Positions 36,800 to 47,186 of a stretch of 64,000 nt of DNA are shown here, piece by piece (position 1 is the stretch's first letter; each line of letters starts with the position of its first letter). The notes under the pieces were generated by a model that did not search any database, was not told the DNA's origin, and saw only the letters and a list, made by a program, of their open reading frames with translations. A program made the translations under genes and the position numbers. Source of the stretch: Isoetes taiwanensis (lineage: Eukaryota; Streptophyta; Lycopodiopsida; Isoetales; Isoetaceae); NCBI GenBank assembly GCA_021234155.1, contig JAJEKV010000028.1, forward strand, positions 14,879,928 through 14,943,927, in the 5' to 3' direction.

Positions 36800-37490
36800 A
36801 GTTATACACCTGATGCAGAACAAGAATCTGAATCCATAGATAGTGACTAAAGCGGCATATTTATATTATAGGAGAAAAATTTACAAAATGTGGGCAGAGG
36901 CCATCTACTTCCGCTATGGGCACAGCCCTATTTACAAAATGGGCAGCGCCCTATTTACAAAATCCTAAGATAACAAACCCTCTGCTCCGGGTTGGGAGCA
37001 AAGGTTATGGAGGATGTGGTAGTAGTTACGCTTTCCGGGATCGGTAGCGGATGCAACACCACCTCCATGGCGTTGGTGGGAGGGGTCGGGATGCTCGGCC
37101 ATCCCCGCGCACCAACCATCCATAGGGATGCGGTTGTGGCATTTCGAAGGTCCGAGCAGTTCATCTTGTAGGTGATCCATTCCTGGCAATTGGTAGGCAT
37201 CGTGCGGTTTCGTTCAAACCAGCTTTGCCATACTCATGGTAGCAAAGGGTGTCACCGGCTTAGCCTTTGCTTTCGTCTTTATATAGCCCAACCGACGGGA
37301 ACCCTGTCGACGTGGCCCAATCAGCAACATCGCCAACGTGGTGGCAATGCAAGACTCTTTCTAATTCTGGAATCCTTTCTCATGCCGCATATCTAGCCAT
37401 GGTACCTTCTGACACTTCCTTTTTATGATATCCCGCTTCGAGTTGCCGGCATTAAATGACATTCCTTCTTTTCACGCCAGCCAGTCATTA
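36800..37490. other. Non-coding spacer between pol and the extra ORF of the gypsy element
   Basis: Contains a short direct repeat, GCCCTATTTACAAAATGGGC at 36925 and again at 36946. An open frame of 81 codons lies on the minus strand (36955-37200; no family recognised). A TATA-like CTTTATATAGCCC is at about 37276, followed by GACGTGGC and AACGTGGTGG at about 37308 and 37336. It could hold a promoter for the downstream ORF, or an antisense ORF like those in some Tat-group elements; both are inference. Confidence 0.4.
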
Positions 37491-37492
37491 AT

Positions 37493-40400
37493 ATGGGTAC
37501 ATCTGCCAACTGTCACATCAGCTTGTTAAGTCACGTCTCATCTCCACCGTTCATCGCTTTTCCCTTAACTGCTTGGGGACTTAGCCAAATTTTTGCCTCT
37601 AAATCGCCTTCAGCATCTATATCGCCACTGCACCATCAGCGGTTCTTTGTTTCATCCTCATCATGCCCCTTCGCCACAAACTTGTGCGCCCTAAAACCTT
37701 TTCGTCTCTCTTCGTTTTCGTCTTCTGCTCTCTGCACTCCGGCATCTCACATCCGCTCTTCCAGTTCCTTTCCGACGCTCTTCATCATGGCTGCTTCACC
37801 CAAATTTCCTCAACTTCAAGCTTTTGCTCCAAGGGATCCGGCTCTTTTTGAATCGGTAACTTTCTCAACACCAACCTTTCGTGATGCCCTAGCAGGTCCA
37901 AGTCGAGCTGTGACAGAATGCCATGGGCTTTATCCATTCTCCACACAGGAACTGCCTGCACCAAATCCGGAGCAACTGAAGCAGTTTGTCGCTCACATGA
38001 TCAACAACCCGGAAGGATACGCCACCACGGTCGATGGCACCACCATTTGCTCACTCGGTTACGCTACGAGGTATTCCAAATTCCTCTTAAAAAACCTTCT
38101 TTATCTTGGGCTGCCTTACAGGACCAGGATGTCACTCAGTATGGCGTAGCTCCTTATCAAGCCAACATGCATCGTCTCACAAACATTGCCAAGACCCACG
38201 ATACTTTTGTAAAGTTTCTGTGGCGAAAATTCTATGGGTATTCCATCAAGAATACCCATATCAATAAACCATTTTATAACAGCATGTCGTTATGGCCGTC
38301 TATTCCTCAACCTATTGATTGGCCACAAATTTTGTTCTTGGGCTTCTCCATGAAATTGATCGATCCGTGCGGCACCTTCTTACGGCTACGATGCTTTACG
38401 TGGTGCTCACCTCCAGGCCCTCATCCGTCATTATATTCCTGTCACCCGCCCAGGGTCCCCTTCCACTTCTCGTACATCCACTCATCAATCCTTTCACTCA
38501 CAACCAACATGCGGAGACTTCAGCCCTCATCTTTCTCGGTCATGTTCAAAACAACGCCCGCGTATTCTTTGTCTCCTCTTCCTCCACGGAATCCATGCCC
38601 TCCACTTCTCATCATGCTTCTCGGGCGTCCACAAACCCATCATCCCACGGGGGGCGCACCTCTACCTCCCTCACCAAGCCACGTATCAATACCGGCAAGA
38701 TGTCCAAAGTTTGTTGTTCTCAACCGGGACTCACAAGAAGTCTTCATGAATGGTGTTTCAAGCCTACTGGGAGGCCCGCGGGCGCCGTTCACGAGGGATC
38801 TTCAAGTTGCCAACACGCAAGTTCAAACCACGGAAGACAAACTTCAACGGAAGCAGGGGCTCTCTTTACGGACCCGTGGCGCTCTCAAGGCTGCGCAAGA
38901 CCGATCGCCCTCTCCTTGCGATCACAGGTTCTGGATTACAATCCACAATTCAAGAATTGTATGAGCAAACTTCTTGGTGACAAGGAAAAGCCATTGCGCA
39001 ATCTTAACACCATGTACACAGAGCTCTCTAAAAATTACACCAATCAGGTCCAAGACCTTACTGAGCGCAATGCTCGCATCACTGCCTTAGAAGATCAGCT
39101 CTCCACGATGACCAGTCAACTCACGCCTCTCCAGGATCAACTTATTTTGAGGCTCGAAGCGAGAAGATCATAGATGGCGAGAAATTGCCACTCTTGACTT
39201 CAAAGTTCCACTCCGGTGACATCGACCTCATAGGGGGCTCTCTCATAGGCGGTCCCGTGATCAATCCCGATCTCTGTTAGAAAGGACAATCGGTCAAGAC
39301 ACGCAAAATCAACTCGGCAAAGCTGTTCAATCTCAAGAAAGGCAAAAATAAACAAGAGGGCTATATTGATATTGCTAGCCACATTCCTGTGGATATCTCT
39401 ACTCCTACCAGTTATCTGGATTATGTGGTTGCCCGACGCCACCTTTTTCTTCTGAAGTGGTATGCGGCAGACGGCCAGGTTAATGCCCAACCCCTACGCA
39501 GTGCGGATTTTCTAAGGATCTGGCCGGATCTTTCTGTGGAAGACAAAGGTCTACTCTGTGCTCTCTTAGTCTTTGAGCAAATCAACTGTGAAGATCCTGA
39601 TTTGGTCATCTTCCGCGTTGTTCAGCCGATGGCCTATATTTTTCATGATTTTTATCTGGCTGATTCACAAGACAAATTCAGAAATGAGGAACATCGAATT
39701 TTTCACGGCAACCCCCATGCTCACTGGTTGTTGTTGGACACCAACCCGTATTTACAGGATCATGATCGGTCTCACACTCTTAGACAAGAGTACATGCCGG
39801 AGCTTGCTCATCACTTACCTCTGTGGCAAGCAGAAACGCTGGAACAGGTGCGGAAAAATTTGCCCAGATTTATATGCAGCAATTAGGCGGCTACAATCAA
39901 CTGCATGCCCTTCTGGAAAGCAAGACCATACCCACGGGTTGGGTTAATCCTCCTGTCTATACTCAGCTCTTTGCTTCAGAGTGGGACCAGTGGTGCCGTG
40001 CTCTTGATCAAGACCTTGTTAGGTGAATTGGGGGCGAGCCCGCGCAGCTCACGCATACGGGCATGGCTCACTCCCCATATGCTTCACTAGGAGTCCCTCC
40101 CGCCCCCGGGTTTCTCACCTCCGGTGGCGTCTTCCCTTTTGGACCAAAGGATTACGGAAGGCCACGCCGGGTGGACTCCTCCTCAATTTCCACCGGACCT
40201 TTGTGGGATCCCGCGTTTTTGTTAGGCGATCAATTGGGAGGATGGTGCCACCTTGGACCACACCAGAAAATTGGATATACATTGCCAATGGCGTGGTTGG
40301 CAAGCTTTGCTCATCTTTGTCCATGGCCTTGATGCCTTCTTGGAGAATCTTTGCCACCTCACCAGGATCTTGGGTTCACCATCAGCTGAGGCTTCGTCTT

Positions 40401-40740
40401 TGCTTTGTCAAGTGCCTCCCGATAAGCTTCGCTAAATCGGTAGCGTCCTATCTTTTATTGCAACCGAATGGCGTGGTGCTTCGCCTTTCCGGTTGCCTTC
40501 TCATGGAATGCCGGTTCGTCCCTTCACGAGGCACATTGCCCTTTGAAGACATGGTGCGCTCAGATTTCTCATTGATGCGGTGATCCACGACTTGGGCTCA
40601 ACACTCACGCTCTTCAAACACGCCAGGATCTCTACTCGGCGAATTACCATAATGGCGCCCGTCCTCATTCCCGTGAGGATCACTTTGGATAGGGTTCCCA
40701 CCATCGAAACACTTCCTCCTTTTCTTCACCCTGAGTGTCG
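37493..40740 (+). pseudogene. Extra ORF of the gypsy element, unknown protein
   Basis: About 3.2 kb of plus-strand coding-like sequence, split among frames: 37493-38149, parts of 37918-38964 and 38319-39173, 39389-39886, then 39823-40330. A possible native start is MAASPKFPQLQAF at 37787; the preceding Ser-rich part may be leader. Visible parts are a globular N-terminal region to about 38340, a low-complexity Pro/Ser/Thr stretch, a coiled-coil-like segment near 38940-39150 (NARITALEDQLSTMTSQL), a hydrophobic/aromatic region at 39389-39886 (LFLLKWYAADG, PMAYIFHDFYLAD), and a Pro/Gly-rich tail. There is no CCHC knuckle and no clear membrane segment, so an env-like role is not supported by what I see. 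Confidence 0.55.
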
Positions 40741-40742
40741 TT

Positions 40743-40755
40743 TGGTGGGGAGGAG
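40743..40755 (+). other. Polypurine tract of the gypsy element
   Basis: TGGTGGGGAGGAG lies immediately before the TGTTAG of the 3' LTR and would prime plus-strand synthesis. Confidence 0.7.
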
Positions 40756-41344
40756 TGTTAGTCCCAATGACGTCCAAATACGGGACTATTCATGCACACA
40801 CCGGACCAGGTCAAGGCCAAGGATCCACAATCGTACAGTCGGTCGTCCAAGGGGCCCATGAAAAGAACAAGCCGCCGCGGACTACTGATCAAAGGCCGTG
40901 CCACGGCGACCAAGAGGAGGTTACGAGAAATGACGCGCTGTCACCATCTGCGCATTTCAGGGTCTCAAGAGGCACCGCCAACGTTCCTGCAAATCAGGCC
41001 TCCTTCCAGGAGTCGGCACCGAGCTTTGACAGAGTATCTATATTGGGCCAAAGGCCATTGTACTATATATATGAGTAGATCTAGCCCTCACGTGGTAGAT
41101 GAGTTTTTGGTCTTATCTCACTTCTGCTTTCTCTCGATTGTGAGAGCTCATGTATCACAATTGATATTAAAGAGTTTTGTTCTCTTCATTGTGTTCTTCA
41201 TTGTTCTTCTTGTTTTTTCTCTTTTCCCTTCCTTAGTTTCTTTTGCAAATCCCGCGTGACACAGCTACCGGATTCTCCTGTTAGATCCACGGGTCCTCAC
41301 AGCAGGGCTGTCTTGCAGGAGTTCCCGAACCCAGACCCCAAACA
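40756..41344 (+). repeat. 3' LTR of the gypsy element
   Basis: Runs from TGTTAGTCCC to CCCCAAACA. It matches the 5' LTR throughout, with the same TATA-like ACTATATATATGAGTAG at about 41061 and the same T-rich 3' half. It is slightly longer than the 5' LTR because the latter lacks many single bases. Confidence 0.88.
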
Positions 41345-41349
41345 CCAAA
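41345..41349. repeat. Target-site duplication CCAAA, right
   Basis: Same five bases as 30301-30305; it confirms the element ends. Confidence 0.75.
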
Positions 41350-41800
41350 GGTGGGAGAATAGTGTTAGGAAGCTACATCATCCAAACGATTTAACTGTAC
41401 TTCAATGGAGTATAAATTACTAGGCTGGAATATCGGGCGGGGGGTAAATCCTCCGAGGCAAAAGGTAGTAGGCTCTCTTTTATTTGAATTTTTTTTGTCT
41501 AAATGTAGATTGTTTCCATGATCATAAATGTAGAAAGGAGGAAGTAGATGTTACATTTTTAATATATTAGGAAAAGAATATATAGGTATTGTGTCATGCA
41601 GTGGTAGCTCTAGCACGGGAACAATGATAGGATGGAAGAAGGAGTTAAATGTTATGTCAATATACAATGACCATTTTGGGAGGTGCTCAATTCTTATTAG
41701 AGATCACAGGGACAGAAATAGGGAACTATTAATATATATGCACATTATTCGGCCAGGCAAAGGGCTTCTCTGTGGGTGAACGTGAAGAGTAAGGTAAAAC
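41350..41800 (+). pseudogene. LINE copy C, ORF2 endonuclease N-terminal part
   Basis: From 41409, MEYKLLGWNIGRG is an L1-type endonuclease start. Further in-frame pieces (SGSSSTGTMIGWKKELN at about 41602, RCSILIRDHRDRN at about 41680) fit the middle of that domain. The region is interrupted by stops and stops matching near 41780, where the PPR-bearing segment begins. The frame resumes in the pre-RT region at 44.3 kb. Confidence 0.6.
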
Positions 41801-42335
41801 ACTTTGATAAGGAATATGTAGCATAATAACGGGGGTTTTCTTTGTGTTTTGTGCGCTTTTCACAAAGGTTTTTCCTAAGATTTCATGGCGGGGATTGAAT
41901 AGATGTACTAATGCGTACATCTAGAGTGCACCATTCTTAGTCGTTGATTTAGCTTTTTTTTTTCAATGGTCCAACATCCAAGGGCTCACAACAAAAGCCC
42001 TCTTTTTATTTTAGTTGCCATTTCGAGTTTTGCATGCAAGCATCGTGGGATCATGTTTTAGGGTTAGGAAGAAAGAAGACAATCTTTGCGGGGTTTGAAC
42101 ATGCTTCAAGATTCACGACGATTCTGGCTTCAAGAAAATTTTGTTTGATTTTTGGTTCAAGAGGCGGTTGTGATATGCTTCATCGCGAGGGGACCCGGTT
42201 GGGTCCAGCGGATTTTTTTTTGTAATCCGACAGAGTTCGTTTGCCACAACAATTGCGTTGATATCGATTGGCCGGGTAATATGGGACCACTTTTTCTGTA
42301 CCCATTTATCCGCCAAAATGTGATTACATATAACA

Positions 42336-42570
42336 TATAACAGCCTCATCAATGGCCTCTGCAGGGCAAACAAAATGGAGAAGGCGCATGAGGTTTTGGC
42401 AGAGATGTGCAAAAGGGGATACAAGCCTGATATTTTCACCGTCACCACTTTGATTAGAGGGCTCAGAACGCCGGCTAAGTCGAGATGAGGCACTATTTAA
42501 ACTGGATGGGGCCTTGGATCTTCGGCGAAATGGTAGAAAGCGGCATTCATCCAGATTTGGATGTGCCCTC
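42336..42570 (+). pseudogene. PPR gene fragment 1
   Basis: YNSLINGLCRANKMEKAHEV followed by LAEMCKRGYKPDIFTVTTLI is one full 35-residue pentatricopeptide motif plus the start of the next. After a frameshift, FGEMVESGIHPDL (about 42521) fits the end of another motif. PPR proteins bind organellar RNA; this piece lacks an N-terminus and a targeting signal and is broken. Confidence 0.75.
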
Positions 42571-43401
42571 GTAATTGTCGCGAATCACCGGAGATCTAGT
42601 AGATTTTTGACGAGGGTGCGAAGCTTTCGACAACACATAGATTCTAAGTTTATCGGCGGGGATGAAGCTAAAGCTTCTTTTGAAAGAGGATCGGGAGGCT
42701 ACAAATGATCTTTGCGAGAGGAGATAAAACTTTGATCATACGGAGGAACATCCGGAACCATTTCAAGACTTTTCTGAGAATACCGGATATTTAGTGTGGG
42801 TCTCTCTTTGATCTATTTTTGGCATGCTAGGAGGAAAAGCGTCTTTGCTTGTCATCTTGGTAAGTAGACTCAAGTCACCTTATCCAATTCTCGCTATAGG
42901 CAAAATATCCATTTTAGCAAGCCGCGTTTATGCTATATAACTGGACAAGGTATTCTATGGTAAAGGTTTGCATGTCTTGCAACAATGCCCACTTAAATTC
43001 TGTGGGTAATTATCGTAGCCTCAAAGATGGCCGGAACTTGATAGCTATGTTTTAAACATGATGTGATGTATGATTGATTCATTTCCTACGGGATCTTTAG
43101 CTAATATCGGTCCGCCATGTGTTCATGGGGTGCAATAGAGATGACTAAAGATGCAAGTCGCATTCACCTGGTATTAATTCTGCATTATAAGAGAGCAGAG
43201 GATGTTTTAGATCTTCAGTATTAGATCTTCAGTATTGCTCTACGAATGTGAAATGCAAGATATAGGAGATTCATCTACAGAGATGGGCCTTTTGATAGAT
43301 GAGAATATTCCATCTATAGAATACCTGGCCTTTGATAATGAGCCATAAGTGGCTGATGACATGTCTTGATCTGATAGACTCATTGGTAATATGTTAGGTA
43401 G

Positions 43402-43600
43402 GATGCCTTTCAGCTCCTGAGAACCATGAGTGAGAATGGCTGCAAACCAGGTATTTTCACATATAATACTTTGTTAGATGGATTTTTTAAGGCTGGTAGA
43501 ATTGAGAAAGCACATGAGCTACTGAAGGAGATGATTTCTGAAGGCTGCATTTCAGAACATGACTGCAGTGCAGACAGCCATGATGGTCTTGGATTTCATG
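43402..43600 (+). pseudogene. PPR gene fragment 2
   Basis: LLRTMSENGCKPGIFTYNTL followed by LDGFFKAGRIEKAHELLKEM forms a clear P-type PPR motif with the end of the preceding one. It diverges into unrelated sequence after ISEGC at about 43550. It is separated from fragment 1 by about 830 bp without PPR motifs, so the donor gene was rearranged. Confidence 0.75.
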
Positions 43601-44149
43601 CAAGCCTGTTTGTGGTAAAGTTTTTACTTCATAGATGTCTTTGCTCTGTTTTTTAATGGCCATTGTGACTGCATTTGCCTAAATATCCTTTTTCCTTTCA
43701 ACTGGGTTGTCATATACCAGCACAGATCTTTGGACCTCATTCTCTGTTTCTGAATTCTCAATGTTAATCTTGAATCTTCACACTGGTCTGCAATAATGTC
43801 CAAGATGGATGCTTAGTCTATATCCATGTGCTACTTTGTTTTTAGTATCTTAGCATTGGGTCTGTTGTATGACTCAACCTGCCACAATGGATTCACAAGC
43901 TCATCTCATGCAGTGCCAACATTTAAAGAGAGGCCATCCGCCCAAATTTTTTTTTAATATTTACCATTAAATATGATTGTTACGTAGGGGCGTAGAGCTC
44001 AAAAAATATATTTACAATACAAAATTAACACCATTAAGTACATTGTCTCAAACCTTATAGATTTGGAAATGCGGTCAGGATCTTGGAATAAAGGGCAATA
44101 TGCCCATCAGTCAAACCAAAGGGGTTTAAGGGGGATTTTAATTTAAATT

Positions 44150-45122
44150 GTGCAAAGGGTTTGAAAAGAGGCAGTGGTTAAGTACGCTCAATGAGTTGGA
44201 ACTTATTGAACTGCAAGGAGACTAATGGCGGGATTGGTGAAGGCAGAGCCTATGCACATCACGATTTAATTCCCCGGTCTTGCAAGGCAACTTAACATTA
44301 TATTGTCCTAATCTATTGCAGAACTCTATATCAGATCACAATCCTCATCCTTCGGAGATTAGCAATTTAAAACTGTTGAAAATTGTTTTCAAGCTAAATT
44401 TAAGGTTTTTGAGGGATGAAGATTTCAAAAAGAACAGTAAACAGACTTGGATGGAAGCTAGTAGAAATAAGAATGGGATGGAGGCTATGGTGGCATCTCT
44501 TGCTGCTATAAAGAAATTTGCAAAAGAGTGGGGTCGGAACAAGGTGGCTGAAGAGAACGCATTACTAGAGTCATTATAGAGTTGATTGAACTTAGGAGAT
44601 CTGGTTGTAACTTAGAAGAGATAGAAAGATTTGTTTTGAAGGAAATAAAAAGGTTGGAATTAATCAAAATCCGACGATTCAAAGCGGGGCTGACTTAGAT
44701 CAAGGAAGGAGACAAAAATACTGGTTTTTTCTTTAGAGCAGCAAAGTAGAAGAGACATTCGGCAACATTAACATAGTTGCAGTTGGAAGATGGATCAATC
44801 ATTTGAGAGACAAGCAAGTTGAAGGGATTTATTTTTAACCATATTGAATAACTTTTTGAGAAGAAGGATATTATGTATCAGGATTGTTTTGTGGATGGTT
44901 GTATCAAAGATAGTATCTAAAGTTTCACCAATGCAAAGGAAAATACTTACATGACCATTATCTCAAGAGGATTTAGCGGACGCAGCCTTTCTTTAATAAA
45001 AAATAAATGCCTAGGAGTGAACGAGATTCAAGTCGAATTTTTTCAGGAGAACTGAGAATGGATACAGCATTACGTGTATCAGGCGTATCTGGATTTTTTA
45101 CAGGCTGACAGGCTTGACTAAC
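44150..45122 (+). pseudogene. LINE copy C, pre-RT and RT fingers
   Basis: SDHNPHPSEI near 44332 is the last endonuclease motif. A Lys/Glu-rich linker follows (44400-44770). PLSQEDLADAAF at about 44955 and VNEIQVEFFQEN at about 45018 are the entry to the reverse transcriptase. Stops occur in the linker and after FFQEN. The frame is interrupted at about 45122 by an LTR-like insertion. Confidence 0.65.
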
Positions 45123-45401
45123 TGTTGGGGTGGTATATGAGACCACATACATGGTCGTATGTACACATGTATGTACACACATGCACGTGTGGAAGAGATA
45201 TGCATGTACGCATTATGTACCTGAGCTATCAGGAGAGAGTGCTATTGGAATAGGGAGAGAGAGGCAGAGTGTGTATCAGAGATCTTGATCTAACTATGGA
45301 GATGGGAATTTTCAGTGTGTATAGTACATAGATCTTGCATTATGAGTCTAGGATTATTGAGTTTTAGGTTTTCTTGTGAGGTTTGGAATTACGCTATAAC
45401 A
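45123..45401 (+). mobile_element. Probable solo LTR (copia-like ends) inside LINE copy C
   Basis: 279 bp starting TGTTGGGGTGGTATATGAGA and ending ACGCTATAACA, inside the RT fingers of LINE C, where LINE coding sequence resumes on both sides. The ends are TG...CA. A convincing 5-bp target duplication was not seen, so it could also be another small insertion. TATGTACACATGTATGTACA-type words make the front part low-complexity. Strand is assigned by the TGTTGG start and is uncertain. Confidence 0.4.
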
Positions 45402-47148
45402 ATAAGTTAAATACAGGGTATATCTCACAGTAATCCCTAAAGTGAAGGAGCCAAAGACCATAAGTGATTGAAGACCTATTACTTTGCTGTCTTCATCTTA
45501 CAAAATCATTGCAAAAGGATATGCAGAGAGGATAAAATGTATTTTAATGGATCACATATCAAGAGTTCAGTCAGGATTTATCTCCAACAGAAGTATTCTC
45601 AGTAATATTGCAGCCACTTTTGAAGGTCTTTATTGGGCAAGGAAGACTCATCAAAAGGTTATATATATTTGAAACTTGATTTTAGAAAGGCATATGACAG
45701 TGTTAGCTGGTCATTGGGGAAGATGTTGATGGCCTTTGGTTGTGGTCAAGAGTTCATTGACGTTGTAATGAAATTGATGGAGCCGTTGGAGGCATCCATT
45801 ATTGTTTTTGGTGAGACTTCCTCTATTTTCAATATAACCAGGGGTATTAGCCAAGGATGTCCGCTTGAACCATTTTTATTTGACATGGTAGCAGAAGGAC
45901 TATCACAGTTAATTTTGGCAGCTGTGAAAGAAGGAATTATAACTAGATTGAAGATGAGCAATGGATCTCAGCAAATTTGTATCCAGTATGCTGAATTTTT
46001 CGAAGTATCAGAAGAAAATTTATCAAATGCAAAACAGATCTTGGATTCCAATTCCATAGCATCCGGTTGTTTTCTCAACTGGGATAAATATGCAGCTATT
46101 TGGCCATTGGATGAAGCTCTCCTGGATTATGTCACATCCTTTCCATGGACTCCAGTGCCAGTTGGAACCTCTTCAAGACTATTGGGTATTCCAGTAGGAG
46201 TGTGCAATTCATATTCAAAGATATGAGACGAACTTTCCTTAATCTAAAAAAGCACTTGAGATGCTGGAAAGTATGTAAGCTCTCAATGGCAGATAGAATT
46301 GTGGTTGCTAAGGCAGTGCAAAGTAGCATCCATATTTATGCTGCATCAGTGTTATTGGCACTGGAATCAAAGTTGGTAGAATTGTCCAAAATGGTACGAG
46401 ATTTTATTTGGGGAGGCAATGATGAGGGATCAAACTTAATGTTTTGAAACCTAAACTGCATGGGGGGGGTTTTGGATGCTTGATTCCAGACTTCATAGCA
46501 AGATATTAATATGTAAGTTTATGTGGGACATTCTCCAGGGAGATCTAAAGTCCCTAGGTTTGAGTTGGCGTATCGATCGTTGAATCATTATTCTCCATGT
46601 GGTAAAGCTTTGCAAAAAGTAGATCTACCTTGGGCACTCTTCTACAAACTTACTCCGTCTACAAGTGCCTCACCATTTCATAAAGGATTTGTGACAGCAT
46701 GGGAAAAAGTAAAGGATCTTTGGCATTTGGATGTTAAGAATTACACTTCAATCTTCATGCCTTTATGGTGCCATTTTTTCTTGATTGTGGATAAGAGAAT
46801 CCAAGATAGATAGAGTGCAATAGGAACATACTGCATTGGGAATTGGTACTTTCGTGGTATACACCATTCTTGGGAATCATTTCGAAAAGGGTTTAACTTA
46901 AGAGCAAAGGACAAAAGAGTTTGGGTAGTATGCCTTAATATGTGAGCATTCAAGTTGATGGTTTTTGTTTTTCACATAAGGATCTTGATAGAAAGCATTT
47001 TGTTTCAAAGGCGTTCAAGATATTGCAGCATAGTGAAGTTATACCTCTCCCTTTGCAATGGGGTATAACTTTAGAAGAAAATTAGGTGGTTTAGACATGG
47101 AAGTGGATTTGGAAGTCATATGCCACCAAAGTATCTACATTGTTGTGG

Positions 47149-47150
<2 letters not shown>
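45402..47150 (+). pseudogene. LINE copy C, reverse transcriptase and connection
   Basis: VIPKVKEPKT and RPITLLSSSYKIIAKGY at 45430-45540, IKLDFRKAYDSVSW-like codons at about 45660, and GISQGCPLEPFLFDMVAEGL at 45840 are reverse-transcriptase motifs. The catalytic box is QYAEF (45984-45998) instead of YADD, so the enzyme would be dead. AKAVQSSIHIYAASVLLA and DFIWGG (46305-46420) follow, then broken frames to about 47150, where copy B is inserted. It is a different subfamily from copies A and D by its motif spellings. Confidence 0.8.

Positions 47151-47155
<5 letters not shown>
47142..47155. repeat. Left target-site duplication of LINE copy B
   Basis: TTGTGGCAGATTTT next to the poly(T) run; it matches TTGTGGCAAATTTT at about 48925-48938 with one difference. 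Confidence 0.65.

Positions 47156-47186
<31 letters not shown>

Larger units (their letters stand above)
30306..41344 (+). mobile_element. Complete Ty3/gypsy LTR retrotransposon with an extra 3' ORF
   Basis: An 11-kb element with two LTRs of about 580 bp, a 5-bp target duplication, and gag, protease, reverse transcriptase, RNase H and integrase in the Ty3/gypsy order. About 3.2 kb of additional, largely open sequence lies between the integrase and the 3' LTR. All genes are broken by frameshifts. The LTRs are similar but differ by many single-base gaps, mostly losses in the 5' LTR. A long insert downstream of pol recalls the Athila and Tat groups, but I cannot assign a lineage. Confidence 0.9.
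41801..44150. other. Segment inserted in LINE copy C, carrying PPR fragments
   Basis: This stretch separates the endonuclease start of LINE C from its pre-RT part and contains PPR-like coding pieces at 42336-42570 and 43402-43560. The rest (41801-42335, 42580-43400, 43660-44090) shows no gene that I recognise. GATCTTCAGTATTA is tandemly repeated at 43213-43240. The boundaries are only approximate, and no terminal repeats were found. Confidence 0.4.

Noticed and set aside
37493-40740. Env-like protein of the gypsy element
   Set aside because: No clear signal peptide, membrane helix or cleavage motif is visible; left as an unknown extra ORF.
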